Shown here in pieces: positions 8,486 through 17,369 of a stretch of DNA of 35,088 bases (position 1 is its first letter; the number at the start of each line of letters is the position of its first letter). The DNA is from Perlabentimonas sp034006965 (GTDB taxonomy: Bacteria > Bacteroidota > Bacteroidia > Bacteroidales > Tenuifilaceae), in NCBI GenBank assembly GCA_034006965.1, contig JAVERU010000016.1:1-35088 (forward strand). Direction: 5' to 3'. The position numbers and the translations under genes are program-made. The notes beneath the pieces are model-generated. The model was not told where the DNA came from. It did no database searches and was given only the letters and a program-made list of their open reading frames with translations.

Positions 8486-8926
8486 CTACTCAGGTTCTAT
8501 TTTGCTTACCCTGATGCCGTGCCTTCCGCCTTCGAACTCTGCGCCAAGGAATGCTTTGGCTATTTCTTTGGCCTGCTCAACTGAAACAAATCGGGCTGGG
8601 ATAGCACAAATATTGGCATCGTTATGCTGACGAGCCAATGCGGCTATTTCGGGTAGCCAGCATAGGGCCGAGCGTATCCCCTTGGTTTTGTTGGCGGTAA
8701 TATTTACTCCATTCCCGCTACCACAAAGCACAATTCCCAAGTCAAACTCCTTGTTGGCAACACTTTGGGCAACAGGGCGTGCATAGTCGGGGTAGTCGAT
8801 GCTATCGGGTGAGTAGGTTCCAAAATCTTTGAGCCTGTGGCCTTGGTCTTCCAAAAACTTTACAAGTTGAACTTTGGTTTCGTACCCTGCATGATCGCAG
8901 CCAATGGCTATTCGGTATGTTCTCAT
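8486..8926 (-). CDS. rpiB: Ribose 5-phosphate isomerase B
   Basis: This 146-residue protein interconverts ribose 5-phosphate and ribulose 5-phosphate in the non-oxidative pentose phosphate pathway. Family motifs are intact: G-C-D-H-A-G near the N terminus (phosphate and base region), D-Y-P, the catalytic-cysteine loop C-G-S-G-N-G, A-R-Q-H-N-D-A-N, and F-E-G-G-R-H near the C terminus. Length is normal for RpiB. It is divergent from hemW, and the two promoters are back to back. It converges with the UpxY-like gene across 19 nt. Allose-phosphate isomerase activity of some RpiB homologues cannot be excluded. Confidence 0.96.
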   Translation of the reverse strand: MRTYRIAIGCDHAGYETKVQLVKFLEDQGHRLKDFGTYSPDSIDYPDYARPVAQSVANKEFDLGIVLCGSGNGVNITANKTKGIRSALCWLPEIAALARQHNDANICAIPARFVSVEQAKEIAKAFLGAEFEGGRHGIRVSKIEPE

Positions 8927-8936
8927 GGTAATTTGC

Positions 8937-8944
8937 TATTTTTG
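8937..8944 (+). promoter_or_regulatory. Candidate -7 element for hemW
   Basis: TATTTTTG is a perfect TAnnTTTG match, giving a leader of about 40 nt to the hemW ATG. It directly abuts the rpiB -7 element on the other strand. No TTG is present 19 nt upstream. Confidence 0.45.
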
Positions 8945-8974
8945 CAAAGATAGCCTCTTTACATATATTCACAA
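8945..8974 (-). promoter_or_regulatory. rpiB promoter
   Basis: On the minus strand TTG (8974-8972) is followed after exactly 19 nt by TATCTTTG (8952-8945), a full Bacteroidota -33/-7 pair. The rpiB ATG lies 18 nt further on. Confidence 0.7.
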
Positions 8975-8992
8975 TCAGTCCATCTTTTTAAA

Positions 8993-10117
8993 ATGTCGGG
9001 CATATATATCCACGTACCGTTTTGCAAGCATAAGTGCAACTACTGCGACTTCTACTCCATTGTTCCAGCTAGCGGAACTGAAAGCTTTGCCAAGTACATA
9101 TCGCAAGAGTTGCGCCTTCGCAAAGATTACCTTGCTGACAATGCCATTGATACAATTTACTTTGGCGGCGGAACCCCCTCGATGTTAGGCACAGATGAAA
9201 TTGAGGCAATTCTAAATGTAATATCTGCAAACTTTCGGGTAAGCCAAGACCCTGAAATTACCATTGAGGCAAACCCCGATGACTTGAGCTTATCCTACCT
9301 AATTGATTTAAGAACTGTAGGCGTAAACCGCATTAGCATTGGCATTCAATCGTTCGACGATGGTGACCTTAAGCAGCTTGGTCGTCGGCACAATGCTACT
9401 CAGGCCATAAAATCGGTAGAGTGGGCTGCGCAGGCACAGCTCGACAACATAAGTGTCGATTTGATATATGGCCTACCCTACTCCAGCACAAAAATATGGA
9501 AGGATAATCTTACTACCTCCTTTGGGCTCCCGGTAAAGCACCTGTCGTGCTACCACTTAATTTTTGAGGAGAACACACCACTTTTTAGCAAGATGAACAA
9601 GGGCATTGTAAAGCCTGTTGACGAGGAGCTAAGCGTGGAACAGTTTGAAGTTTTGCAGAGCATTGCCAGCCAAAACAAGTTTATTCACTACGAGATTTCG
9701 AATCTGGCTTTAGCGGGATATCACTCAAGGCATAACACATCATACTGGAAACAGGTTCCCTACCTTGGCCTGGGCCCCTCGGCACATTCGTACAATGGCA
9801 CCAGTAGATGCTGGAGCCCACGATCCATTAGTGAGTGGTCGGGGGCAATAGCAAAGGGCAGGCTGGCAATTGAGGTGGAAACCCTCTCGGAAAACGACAG
9901 AATAAACGATTACTTTTTAACCTCGTTGCGCACCATATGGGGCGCAAACTTGGCCTATATACGGAAAAACTTTGGCAATAAAATTGCCGGCAGGGCAAAG
10001 GAAACCGCTATGAGATATTTTAACCTTGGCATTATGGATGTGAATGGCGATTGCATCTCGATAAAGCCAAAGCATTTTCTAACCTCCGATGGAATAATTG
10101 TAGATTTTTTGGTGTAG
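8993..10117 (+). CDS. hemW: Radical SAM heme chaperone HemW
   Basis: This 374-residue protein starts M-S-G-I-Y-I-H-V-P-F and carries the radical SAM cluster motif C11-x3-C15-x2-C18 in C-K-H-K-C-N-Y-C. It continues with the HemN-like Y-F-G-G-G-T-P-S (SAM-binding glycines), E-A-N-P-D, S-I-G-I-Q-S-F and D-L-I-Y-G-L-P stretches. A C-terminal HemN/HemW domain follows. HemW binds heme and a [4Fe-4S] cluster and is thought to deliver heme to target proteins. It is often misannotated as oxygen-independent coproporphyrinogen oxidase; the extra N-terminal HemN residues are absent here, favouring HemW. It is the first gene rightward from the divergent rpiB/hemW promoter. Confidence 0.93.
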   Translation: MSGIYIHVPFCKHKCNYCDFYSIVPASGTESFAKYISQELRLRKDYLADNAIDTIYFGGGTPSMLGTDEIEAILNVISANFRVSQDPEITIEANPDDLSLSYLIDLRTVGVNRISIGIQSFDDGDLKQLGRRHNATQAIKSVEWAAQAQLDNISVDLIYGLPYSSTKIWKDNLTTSFGLPVKHLSCYHLIFEENTPLFSKMNKGIVKPVDEELSVEQFEVLQSIASQNKFIHYEISNLALAGYHSRHNTSYWKQVPYLGLGPSAHSYNGTSRCWSPRSISEWSGAIAKGRLAIEVETLSENDRINDYFLTSLRTIWGANLAYIRKNFGNKIAGRAKETAMRYFNLGIMDVNGDCISIKPKHFLTSDGIIVDFLV

Positions 10118-10337
10118 CAGTAAAAACCTCTTTCCTTAACAATTTAATGGTTTTGCTGATATAGGGTTTTTTTTGGTTGTAACAACAGCGTAATAAAACC
10201 GTAGAACATCTCCGTGTTAAGTAATCTGGAACGCTTAATCTCATACATTATCTACACCTAAAGTATTGCCAATCAAACCGCTTAGCTTTTAAGGTTGCGA
10301 CCATGCGATCAACTTTGCGTAACGAATTATTACCACC

Positions 10338-11234
10338 ATGAAGTACATCTTAAACTTTATAACAGCCGCAGCATTTTTTGTTGGAATTGTGCTAATTGGA
10401 ATCATGCCCTTTAGGGTAATGTATTGGTTTTCCGACTTTTTTGCGTTCATGCTACGCAGGGTTTTTGGCTATCGCAGCAAGACTATTGACGAGAACCTTG
10501 CAAGGGCATACCCCAACCTACCTGTAGAAGAGAAACAGAGGCTCACCAAGCTTATCTACAGAAATATTTCCGATGTATTTATCGAAGGGGTTAAGGCTTT
10601 CCTCATGACACACCAACAGGTGGTTAGGCGGCACAAAGTGATAAACCCCGAGATCCTTGAGCCCTACCTAAAATCGGGGCAAAGCATTATTGGCCTTACA
10701 GGCCACATTGCCAACTGGGAGTGGGGTAGCCTTTCGGCCAGCGGCCAAATTAATACTAGCGTAGTAGCTTTTTATAAGGAGCTTAGCAACCCCCTTATCG
10801 ACAAGTTTGTGAAGGCCAGCCGGAGGAAATATGGCACCATCCTGGCATCTACCAAATTTACTTCCGAAACCTTTGAGGAGCATAAGGATAAGAAAACCAT
10901 ATTTGTTATGGCTGCCGATCAAAGTCCCACAAAAAAACAATTAGAACAAGCGTATTGGGCAAATTTTTTTGAGCAGAACACCCCTTTTCTGTATGGCCCC
11001 GAGAAGTATTCGCATCTTCACAACCTACCCATTTTTTTCATAGACATCTATAGGGTTAAACGGGGTTACTACGAGGTTGAACTCTCGCTCCTAGCTGACA
11101 ACCCTGCCTCTCTCCCGTCGGGTAGTGTAACCGATATTTATGCACAAAAATTAGTGGAGGTTATCAACAGAAAGCCCGCGGATTGGCTTTGGTCGCACAG
11201 AAGATGGCGCTTCGCCAAAACCGTTGAAGAATAA
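10338..11234 (+). CDS. LpxL/HtrB-type lysophospholipid (lipid A) acyltransferase
   Basis: This 298-residue protein has an N-terminal membrane anchor (about 5-25) and an acyltransferase domain with the catalytic H-x4-E motif, His123 to Glu128 in G-H-I-A-N-W-E-W. F-V-M-A-A-D-Q-S-P appears later, as in the family. The C-terminal A-D-W-L-W-S-H-R-R-W-R is also characteristic. Family members add a secondary acyl chain to Kdo-lipid IVA or a related lipid at the inner face of the inner membrane. Bacteroidales carry several paralogues, so the exact acceptor is open. 220 nt without a recognisable gene separate it from hemW. Repeat copy B begins soon after its stop codon. Confidence 0.92.
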   Translation: MKYILNFITAAAFFVGIVLIGIMPFRVMYWFSDFFAFMLRRVFGYRSKTIDENLARAYPNLPVEEKQRLTKLIYRNISDVFIEGVKAFLMTHQQVVRRHKVINPEILEPYLKSGQSIIGLTGHIANWEWGSLSASGQINTSVVAFYKELSNPLIDKFVKASRRKYGTILASTKFTSETFEEHKDKKTIFVMAADQSPTKKQLEQAYWANFFEQNTPFLYGPEKYSHLHNLPIFFIDIYRVKRGYYEVELSLLADNPASLPSGSVTDIYAQKLVEVINRKPADWLWSHRRWRFAKTVEE

Positions 11235-11267
11235 CGCACAACGGATGGGGTGTGAGCACTAGCGTTG

Positions 11268-11467
11268 AATTTTCTGTCGTTTTGTTGTTGTCAAATTTGA
11301 TGCAATGTCATTTCTTTCGTGCGTTGGGAACAGACACACTCCCCGCCTTGCCGTCAGCCAGGTTTACCAAGTTTTGGTCTGAGCGGTGGCTTGTGCGACT
11401 TGGCAACCCGCTTGCGGCTCACGAACAACTAAAGAAAAGAACAAAGAGTGAATAATGTGTGTGGCTG
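11268..11467 (-). repeat. Long inverted repeat, copy B
   Basis: The core 11318-11467, read on the minus strand, matches copy A (263-411) with about eight differences, including one single-base gap. A second shared block CGACAGAAAATT lies at 11279-11268. In this orientation the repeat follows the stop codon of res (11484) by about 16 nt and ends near the stop of the acyltransferase gene, so it marks the 3' edge of the inserted Type III restriction operon. A plus-strand open frame across it (11252-11455) follows the repeat and is unlikely to be a gene. Confidence 0.8.
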
Positions 11468-11483
11468 ATGAGCGTTGGCATTT

Positions 11484-14039
11484 CTATTCGTTTAATGTGT
11501 TTTCTAATGACGTCTTAAATTCGTTTTCACTGTTGTAATTATAAAAAGGAACTGCTGTTATCAAATATGTGTCTGTTTGGATTTTGATGGTCTTTTGTTC
11601 TGCCCTTATTTCATTCAAAAAGTCTTCTTTCCATTTGTCGAAGCCCTTTAAATGCTCTCCTTTCGGTTCTATGAAAACCTGAAAAGTCATTTGCTCTCCG
11701 TCACGTTGTTTGCAGAACAGTAAAAAATCTGGTTCAAAAGCTCGTCCGAGTTTATCGAAGATTTTAATTTCTCTTTCGTTACGGATTAGGTAAATGTTCT
11801 CAAACTTCTGATTTAGTCCTTCAAATCGTCTGGAAAACAGTTCTACAAATTTCTTCTCTTCACTTGTTCCGTAATTTGCATTGTAAACATACCAAGGCTC
11901 ATTGGCTACCAATTCTTCCTGTCCTTTAGCTCTCTCATCATATTTGTTTACTCTTATTTCTTTGTCTTTAAATACATTGAGAATACGATCTGAAATATAG
12001 TCTGAACCTTCGTATTCTGTTGAATTGCCTTTAATATCGGCTTCGATTGCTAGCAATAATCCGTTTAGGGCTTGCAAATAGTCGAAATGGCTGATTTCTT
12101 TTAATCGGTTGGCTGTTCCGCTAAATGTGATTTCCAAACCTGCTAAAAAGTCTGTGCTTTCAATAAAATTGGAAAGTGAACCAACGCTTGGAAAGTAATG
12201 AGATAAACTATCAAAATAGAAAAACGGGTTTTGGCTTAAAGCAAAACGAATTGTGTTTTTCGGAATTTCGGTGAGTTTTACATCTTTGGTTTTGATTACT
12301 TCATCATTTGATTGGGTCGACTCCATTTCAAAAAATGCACTCGACATTCTTCCAACTCCCGAAGATAATGTGTGACGGTAGTTGGTTTTCTTTACGCCTA
12401 AATCAACAAATGATTTTATGTTGTCAAAACTCTTAGCAATTTTCTTGTTGAAAAAAACGTGTCCGTCTCTGTAAAAATCTGTTTTCTTAAATTCAGGTTT
12501 TAAGAACAAATTGAGCTGAACCAAATTAGCATCATCTTCATAAATTCCCGAATCAACAAGGGCTTTCTTCAATTCAGAAATGTATCGGCTATCTTCTTTG
12601 GTGTGGTAATACAATTCTTCCAACGTTTTCAAATCGTTGGAAATATCGTCATCAAATTTTCGGGTAAACTTGTCCTGGCCTTTTTCTAAAGCAAAAGGAT
12701 AATATCTTGCACCACGACCAATTAATTGTGCTTCGGAAATAGTAGTCTTTCCGGGTATTCCGTTTTTCCCGTCCCGGTCCTCATAAAGTCGAACAATATC
12801 AAACAAATTCAAAACGTCCCAGCCTTCATTCAGCTTCTGAACGGCAAAAACGGCACGTATCGGGTTGTTTTCATCTTCCAATGTATTGAGCAAAATTTGG
12901 TTTTGCTCGGCTTCTGCATCATTGTTGGCGCTCAGGCAATTCTCAGGTTTAAAATTGGCCTGAATGCGTTTTACAATTTTGTTAGTTGAAATACCATTTG
13001 CTTCAAAAAATCTGAATGCCTTTTGAACGATTGGAACAGTGGAAGTCATTTGGATTTTCTCCACCATTTCCACCGAAAAGTCATCAATTAGCTTGTGAAA
13101 CTTCTCTTTATTCTGTTCCGATTCTGCAATTGTTCTTTTTGCCTTGAACAGAATTACAGGCTTCAAATTGATATTATTTGAAGTAGCCAATTCTTGCCTA
13201 TATAAGTTCAATATTACGGCTTGAATAATTCTGTCTTGCTCGTCATACAAGGAACGGATAAGGTTGATTTCCTTTGAGTATTTATCAATACGGAATTGAG
13301 ACAAGTCATATTTGTAAATTACCTTGTTTTGATACTTGGTTACTATCTCACGACTTTCATAATCCAGCGTAGCGGTAAACTCCAAAAGGATATTGTCAAA
13401 ATTCTGATTGAGAATTTCTAAAACCGTGCCTTCCCAGCTTCCAAACAATGTTCCATTGCTTTTGGTGGCCGAATTCAAATGGTGGGCTTCATCTGCAATC
13501 AGGACTATTTTTTTGTCCTTAAAATCTTCGTAGGTAACGCTGTTTTCTTTGGTGTTGTTTAGGTCAATATGAAGCTGCTGAATGGTGGTAAACTTTAAGT
13601 TGATATTCTGATTATCTGCTTCTTCAAAATTGTCAATCTCTTTGATGAGCACTTCTTTTCCGTCAATCACAATCTTGTCGTTGAACAGGTATTTTGAAGC
13701 CTGCGGATTCAGAAAATTGTCTTTGGTTTTCTGAATGATATTGTTACTGTTTACAAAAAATAAAAAGTTGCGATACCCTTTTTCGTATAAATAGAGCATT
13801 AAACCTGCCATCACCAGTGTTTTGCCACTGCCCGTGGCCATGTTGTAAAGCAAGTGGTAAGGTTTATTCGGTTTTTCATCCAGATTTTCCCGATCAAGAA
13901 AAATATATCGTTTGAAAGCTTCTTCCTGATAAGGTCTGATACCAAATTTCAAGTTATCTGCAATGCTGCCGGGAATGACAACCTGGGCCAACGCTTTCTG
14001 AACGAATGAATTATTGAATATTTCGTATAGGAATCCCAT
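11484..14039 (-). CDS. res: Type III restriction enzyme, Res (helicase-nuclease) subunit
   Basis: This 851-residue protein is a superfamily 2 helicase fused to a nuclease. It has a Q-motif-like G-I-R-P-Y-Q (33-38), Walker A A-T-G-S-G-K-T (68-74), D-E-A-H (183-186), F-T-A-T-L (221-225), L-N-E-G-W-D-V (403-409) and motif VI Q-L-I-G-R-G-A-R (438-445). Near the C terminus E-P-D-F (Asp771) and E-P-K (Glu791, Lys793) form a PD-(D/E)xK nuclease site. With Mod it cleaves DNA near pairs of inverted unmethylated sites after ATP-driven movement. Its ATG overlaps the RhuM stop (TAATG), so translation is coupled. Base composition is more AT-rich than neighbouring core genes. All key residues are present, so it is probably active. 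Confidence 0.93.
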   Translation of the reverse strand: MGFLYEIFNNSFVQKALAQVVIPGSIADNLKFGIRPYQEEAFKRYIFLDRENLDEKPNKPYHLLYNMATGSGKTLVMAGLMLYLYEKGYRNFLFFVNSNNIIQKTKDNFLNPQASKYLFNDKIVIDGKEVLIKEIDNFEEADNQNINLKFTTIQQLHIDLNNTKENSVTYEDFKDKKIVLIADEAHHLNSATKSNGTLFGSWEGTVLEILNQNFDNILLEFTATLDYESREIVTKYQNKVIYKYDLSQFRIDKYSKEINLIRSLYDEQDRIIQAVILNLYRQELATSNNINLKPVILFKAKRTIAESEQNKEKFHKLIDDFSVEMVEKIQMTSTVPIVQKAFRFFEANGISTNKIVKRIQANFKPENCLSANNDAEAEQNQILLNTLEDENNPIRAVFAVQKLNEGWDVLNLFDIVRLYEDRDGKNGIPGKTTISEAQLIGRGARYYPFALEKGQDKFTRKFDDDISNDLKTLEELYYHTKEDSRYISELKKALVDSGIYEDDANLVQLNLFLKPEFKKTDFYRDGHVFFNKKIAKSFDNIKSFVDLGVKKTNYRHTLSSGVGRMSSAFFEMESTQSNDEVIKTKDVKLTEIPKNTIRFALSQNPFFYFDSLSHYFPSVGSLSNFIESTDFLAGLEITFSGTANRLKEISHFDYLQALNGLLLAIEADIKGNSTEYEGSDYISDRILNVFKDKEIRVNKYDERAKGQEELVANEPWYVYNANYGTSEEKKFVELFSRRFEGLNQKFENIYLIRNEREIKIFDKLGRAFEPDFLLFCKQRDGEQMTFQVFIEPKGEHLKGFDKWKEDFLNEIRAEQKTIKIQTDTYLITAVPFYNYNSENEFKTSLENTLNE

Positions 14040-15064
14040 TACTCTTTCTTTTTAGTACTGTTGGATTTTAATGCTTTCAATTTTTTATCGGCTTGTTCAA
14101 TACTTGCTATGAATTGCTTTTCAACTTCCGATAGCTCATTGTCCGATTTGCTTTTGTATGTCTCATATTCTGCCAATGCTTTACGCTGTGCTATCTCTGC
14201 CGAAATTTTCCCTGCGTGGGTCAATACATCTTGTCGGCTCATTTTGATAAACCCGTCCAAAACTTCAATCCAATCTTTCATATACATGGGCTTGTGCTGC
14301 ATGGCGTTGATTTCAGCAATATCCAAGTATGCGGAAACCAAGCGGTTTAATACGGCTAATTCTTCTTCGGAGAGATAGTTTTTGGCAACACCTATTTCCT
14401 GTTTAGTTGGTTTTTTACCCTTAAATGTTGTTAAGCCCATAAATGGCAATTGGGCATTTGCCCTTTGAAAAACTATTTCAGCAGCTGTGTGACCATGAGC
14501 AGCCCAATGCAGCTTGTTTTGAACTGTTTGGAAAAAAAGTTGAGTAATTTCGGCTCTCGGGTCGTAATCGATACTGGTTGCATAAATTTCTAGCACTTTC
14601 CGGTAAAATACTTTTTCTGACGAGCGAATATCCCGAATGCGTTCCAGCAATTCTTCAAAATAGCCTCCGCCCTGCCTCAGCAAGTCATCGTTCATGGTGA
14701 AGCCCTTAATCAGATATTCGCGCAAACGTTCGGTAGCCCATATCCGAAACTGTGTGCCACGTAGCGATTTCACCCGGTAACCGACCGATATGATGACATC
14801 TAAGTTGTAATGTTTAGTGCGGTAACTTTTGCCGTCTGCGGCAGTTGTCAAGTATTCCTTGACAACTGAATATTCATCCAATTCGCCTTCTTCAAAAATA
14901 TTTTTTATGTGAAGGCTGATATTTTGCTTGGTGGTTTGAAACAATTCCATCATATCGGCCTGTGTGAGCCAAACGGTTTCATTCTCCAAGCGAACCTGAA
15001 TTTTTATCTGCCCGTCATCCGCTTGGTACAATAATATTTCACTATTAGTTTTATGGGGTAGCAT
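14039..15064 (-). CDS. RhuM family protein inside the Type III R-M operon
   Basis: This 341-residue protein matches the virulence protein RhuM family: E-T-V-W-L-T-Q-A-D-M-M-E-L-F followed by Q-N-I-S-L-H-I-K-N-I-F (about 29-57, DNA-binding-like), Y-N-L-D-V-I-I-S-V-G-Y-R-V-K-S (about 86-100), R-G-T-Q-F-R-I-W-A-T and a long helical C-terminal part rich in Lys and Glu. RhuM was named from a Salmonella pathogenicity island; its biochemical role is unknown, but homologues are often found beside restriction systems. It begins 4 nt after the tandem TAATAA stops of mod and overlaps res by one base, so it is made together with both subunits. Confidence 0.9.
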   Translation of the reverse strand: MLPHKTNSEILLYQADDGQIKIQVRLENETVWLTQADMMELFQTTKQNISLHIKNIFEEGELDEYSVVKEYLTTAADGKSYRTKHYNLDVIISVGYRVKSLRGTQFRIWATERLREYLIKGFTMNDDLLRQGGGYFEELLERIRDIRSSEKVFYRKVLEIYATSIDYDPRAEITQLFFQTVQNKLHWAAHGHTAAEIVFQRANAQLPFMGLTTFKGKKPTKQEIGVAKNYLSEEELAVLNRLVSAYLDIAEINAMQHKPMYMKDWIEVLDGFIKMSRQDVLTHAGKISAEIAQRKALAEYETYKSKSDNELSEVEKQFIASIEQADKKLKALKSNSTKKKE

Positions 15065-15068
15065 TTTA

Positions 15069-17096
15069 TTACTTCTTTATTTGATAAAAATCTTGGTTCA
15101 GACGTTTTTCTTCTTCCGTGCAGGCAAAATCGGCATCATTGAGCGAAGAGAGATTGACGTACAGCTGGTTTTTGTCCAATAGCTCGCAAAGAATTTCTTT
15201 CTGTCTTTTCAGGTCAAATTGTTTGAATTCATCTAAACTGTTTTCAAAAGCGCGTAAATCGATACTATATTTGAAAAACGACTTGGCTTTCATTTGCTCC
15301 CAAATCTGTAAAAGAGTTTCGGTACTCTTTGCTTCTTCAATCTGCTCCATAAAAGTTTCGTTGAATTTTTTCAGCTCGAGATAGACGAATGAGCCACCGC
15401 CTTGCCAATTCACGGATTTGGAAATTCCTCCCTTGTCATATTCCAACTTGAAGTATTCTCCATTTTGTTCGTTTACCAGGGCAAGTTCTTGTTGAGTTGC
15501 TTCACCCTGTGCCAATGGAACTTTTTTACCAATGACTTTTTTAAGCCTTTCCACGGCAACTGTTTCAATGTAGTCCATTTGCTCAATGCCAATGTACTGT
15601 CTTCCCATTTTATGGGCTGCTGATGCGGTAGTTCCGCTGCCTAAGAAAAAATCAAGAACAATGTCACTATCATTGGTTGAGTACTCAATAATCCTTTGTA
15701 GTAATAATTCATTTTTAGGATAGTCAAACTTTTTATTTCCAAAAAGGGCGACCATTTCATCGGTTCCGATTTTGTTAAAAGTATCTGTTCCAAGCAATTC
15801 ATTCATAGCTTTGTTCAAAAAGTCAGAAGAAATATAGGTCTTATCGAAATCATCACCATTCTTCTCAACTTCTTCTGACTTGAAAATCCGCATAGCAGGT
15901 ATGCTAATTTTCAAAAAATCATAATCGCCTGGAAAAACAATCTTTCCTTTTCTATAAAATTCCTCGAAAGTGTCAACTGTTACACTCCAACATCTATTCG
16001 GATTCACAGGATATTTATCCCCATTTTTAGGATTAATCATTGTGAAATTTGAATTAGGTCTTTCAATTATTGACCTTTGGGTTGTCAAATCTGATAGCCT
16101 CCATTCATCATTAGGAAAATCATCACTTTTATGATATCTGCGTTCAATGGCTCTTTTGAAAAGTTGTGTTGTTTTTGGTGCTGACTTTGTATAAACAAGC
16201 ATCCAATCAAAATCCTGAGAAAGTTTCCACGGAACATCTGATTTACCGCTTCGTGTTTTTCTTGGAATAGTTGCAATAAAGTTATCTCTCCCAAAAACTT
16301 CGTCAGCAACAATTTTTAAATAATGTAACTCTTGGTCTCCAATATGTATGAAAATCACTCCTTCTTTATTTAACAACTCTTTTGCAGTATAAAGTCTGTT
16401 TTTTATGAAAGTAAGCCAAGAAGAATGATTAAAACTGTCATTGTATTTGAAACTATCTGAATCTGTGTTATAAGGCGGGTCTATATAAATCAGTTTAACT
16501 TTTCCGGCAAATTCTTTTTTTAGTGTGTGTAGTGCCAACAGATTATTGCCTTTAATAATCAGGTTGTCGGTAATGGTGCCGTATTCGTTTCTGTTAAATT
16601 GGTCAAGCGGTTTTTCGCCTTCGGCATTTATGCGTTTAGCGTTGGTCAGCACTTTAGGCTCTAAAAGCTGGGTAATTTCGTCCTGTGCTAAAATTTCGTT
16701 AAAGAATATTTCTTCCCGTTTGTCTTCTTCCCGGCTTTGTCCCCCTTCTAGTATGCAGTCTTTAAACGGCCACACCAAAGCCACCTCGTTGCGTTGTTTC
16801 AGGAATTTGCCATCAATGGTAAGACCGATTTTGTTTTTGTAGCGCGTATAGCTGTCATTAAGGTAGCTTTTCTGCTCCAGAAAATCCAGGAAGAGATTTT
16901 GCTTGAAAACAAGCACTTCTTTTACGTTTACAAAAAACTTCTCTTTTAGTTCGGTATTGTCGAGCAACAGTCCAATCAATTCTTCGTCAAAGTTCTGTGC
17001 TTTGTTCAGCACTACCCATTTTTTCAGTTCTCCGTTGTCTGTCACGAAGTTGGGTTCTTTCTTGAGTTGTTTCTCTAATGTTTCGTATAGTTTCAT
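15069..17096 (-). CDS. mod: Type III restriction system DNA N6-adenine methyltransferase, Mod subunit
   Basis: This 675-residue protein has catalytic motif IV D-P-P-Y-N (206-210) ahead of the SAM-binding F-L-G-S-G-T (484-489), the beta-class order typical of Type III Mod. The segment of about 270 residues between them holds the target recognition domain. The N-terminal 150 residues match the extension of Bacteroidota Mod proteins. Mod gives sequence specificity both for methylation and, with Res, for cleavage. It is the first gene of mod-rhuM-res on the minus strand and is likely driven by the TATTTTTG element at 17122-17129. The specificity cannot be read from sequence. No phase-variable simple repeat was seen in the gene. 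Confidence 0.95.
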   Translation of the reverse strand: MKLYETLEKQLKKEPNFVTDNGELKKWVVLNKAQNFDEELIGLLLDNTELKEKFFVNVKEVLVFKQNLFLDFLEQKSYLNDSYTRYKNKIGLTIDGKFLKQRNEVALVWPFKDCILEGGQSREEDKREEIFFNEILAQDEITQLLEPKVLTNAKRINAEGEKPLDQFNRNEYGTITDNLIIKGNNLLALHTLKKEFAGKVKLIYIDPPYNTDSDSFKYNDSFNHSSWLTFIKNRLYTAKELLNKEGVIFIHIGDQELHYLKIVADEVFGRDNFIATIPRKTRSGKSDVPWKLSQDFDWMLVYTKSAPKTTQLFKRAIERRYHKSDDFPNDEWRLSDLTTQRSIIERPNSNFTMINPKNGDKYPVNPNRCWSVTVDTFEEFYRKGKIVFPGDYDFLKISIPAMRIFKSEEVEKNGDDFDKTYISSDFLNKAMNELLGTDTFNKIGTDEMVALFGNKKFDYPKNELLLQRIIEYSTNDSDIVLDFFLGSGTTASAAHKMGRQYIGIEQMDYIETVAVERLKKVIGKKVPLAQGEATQQELALVNEQNGEYFKLEYDKGGISKSVNWQGGGSFVYLELKKFNETFMEQIEEAKSTETLLQIWEQMKAKSFFKYSIDLRAFENSLDEFKQFDLKRQKEILCELLDKNQLYVNLSSLNDADFACTEEEKRLNQDFYQIKK

Positions 17097-17121
17097 TTAA
17101 TTCAAAGGTAGATTTAAGTTT

Positions 17122-17129
17122 CAAAAATA
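17122..17129 (-). promoter_or_regulatory. Candidate -7 element for the mod-rhuM-res operon
   Basis: On the minus strand TATTTTTG (17129-17122) is a perfect TAnnTTTG match 25 nt before the mod ATG. A second match, TACCTTTG (17110-17103), is so close to the ATG that it would give an almost leaderless message. Confidence 0.45.
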
Positions 17130-17164
17130 CATTTTTCAGGTCATTTAACCTTCTGTTTTCCATA

Positions 17165-17300
17165 ATTCATGTCAACGAGCTATTAAGGGTGGCGGGTGAG
17201 CTTGAGTGCGTAGGCAAAATGAAGGCTCTTTAAGCTGCGAAGCGGTCGCAGGTGCGCTGGGGCAGCCAAATGTGCCTGAGCGTGTGATGGCAATCAATCA
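17165..17300. other. GC-rich structured stretch at the 5' edge of the Type III island
   Basis: A G-rich, non-coding stretch lies between the AT-rich mod upstream region and the 3' end of the DUF4348 gene. It contains a small hairpin (TGCGA-AGCGG-TCGCA, 17236-17250) and partial complementarity GGCA/TGCC further right. It does not match copies A or B by eye. Similar GC-rich structured DNA often borders inserted cassettes; that reading is inference. Confidence 0.35.
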
Positions 17301-17369
17301 AATTATTCTAACGTTTTTATGCAGCAAATTTTCCTATCTATCTGGTTCTCTTCGCTTGTGCTCAACATG

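Noticed and set aside
11252..11455. Small protein-coding gene on the plus strand
   Set aside because: The frame lies wholly within repeat copy B and has no recognisable features.
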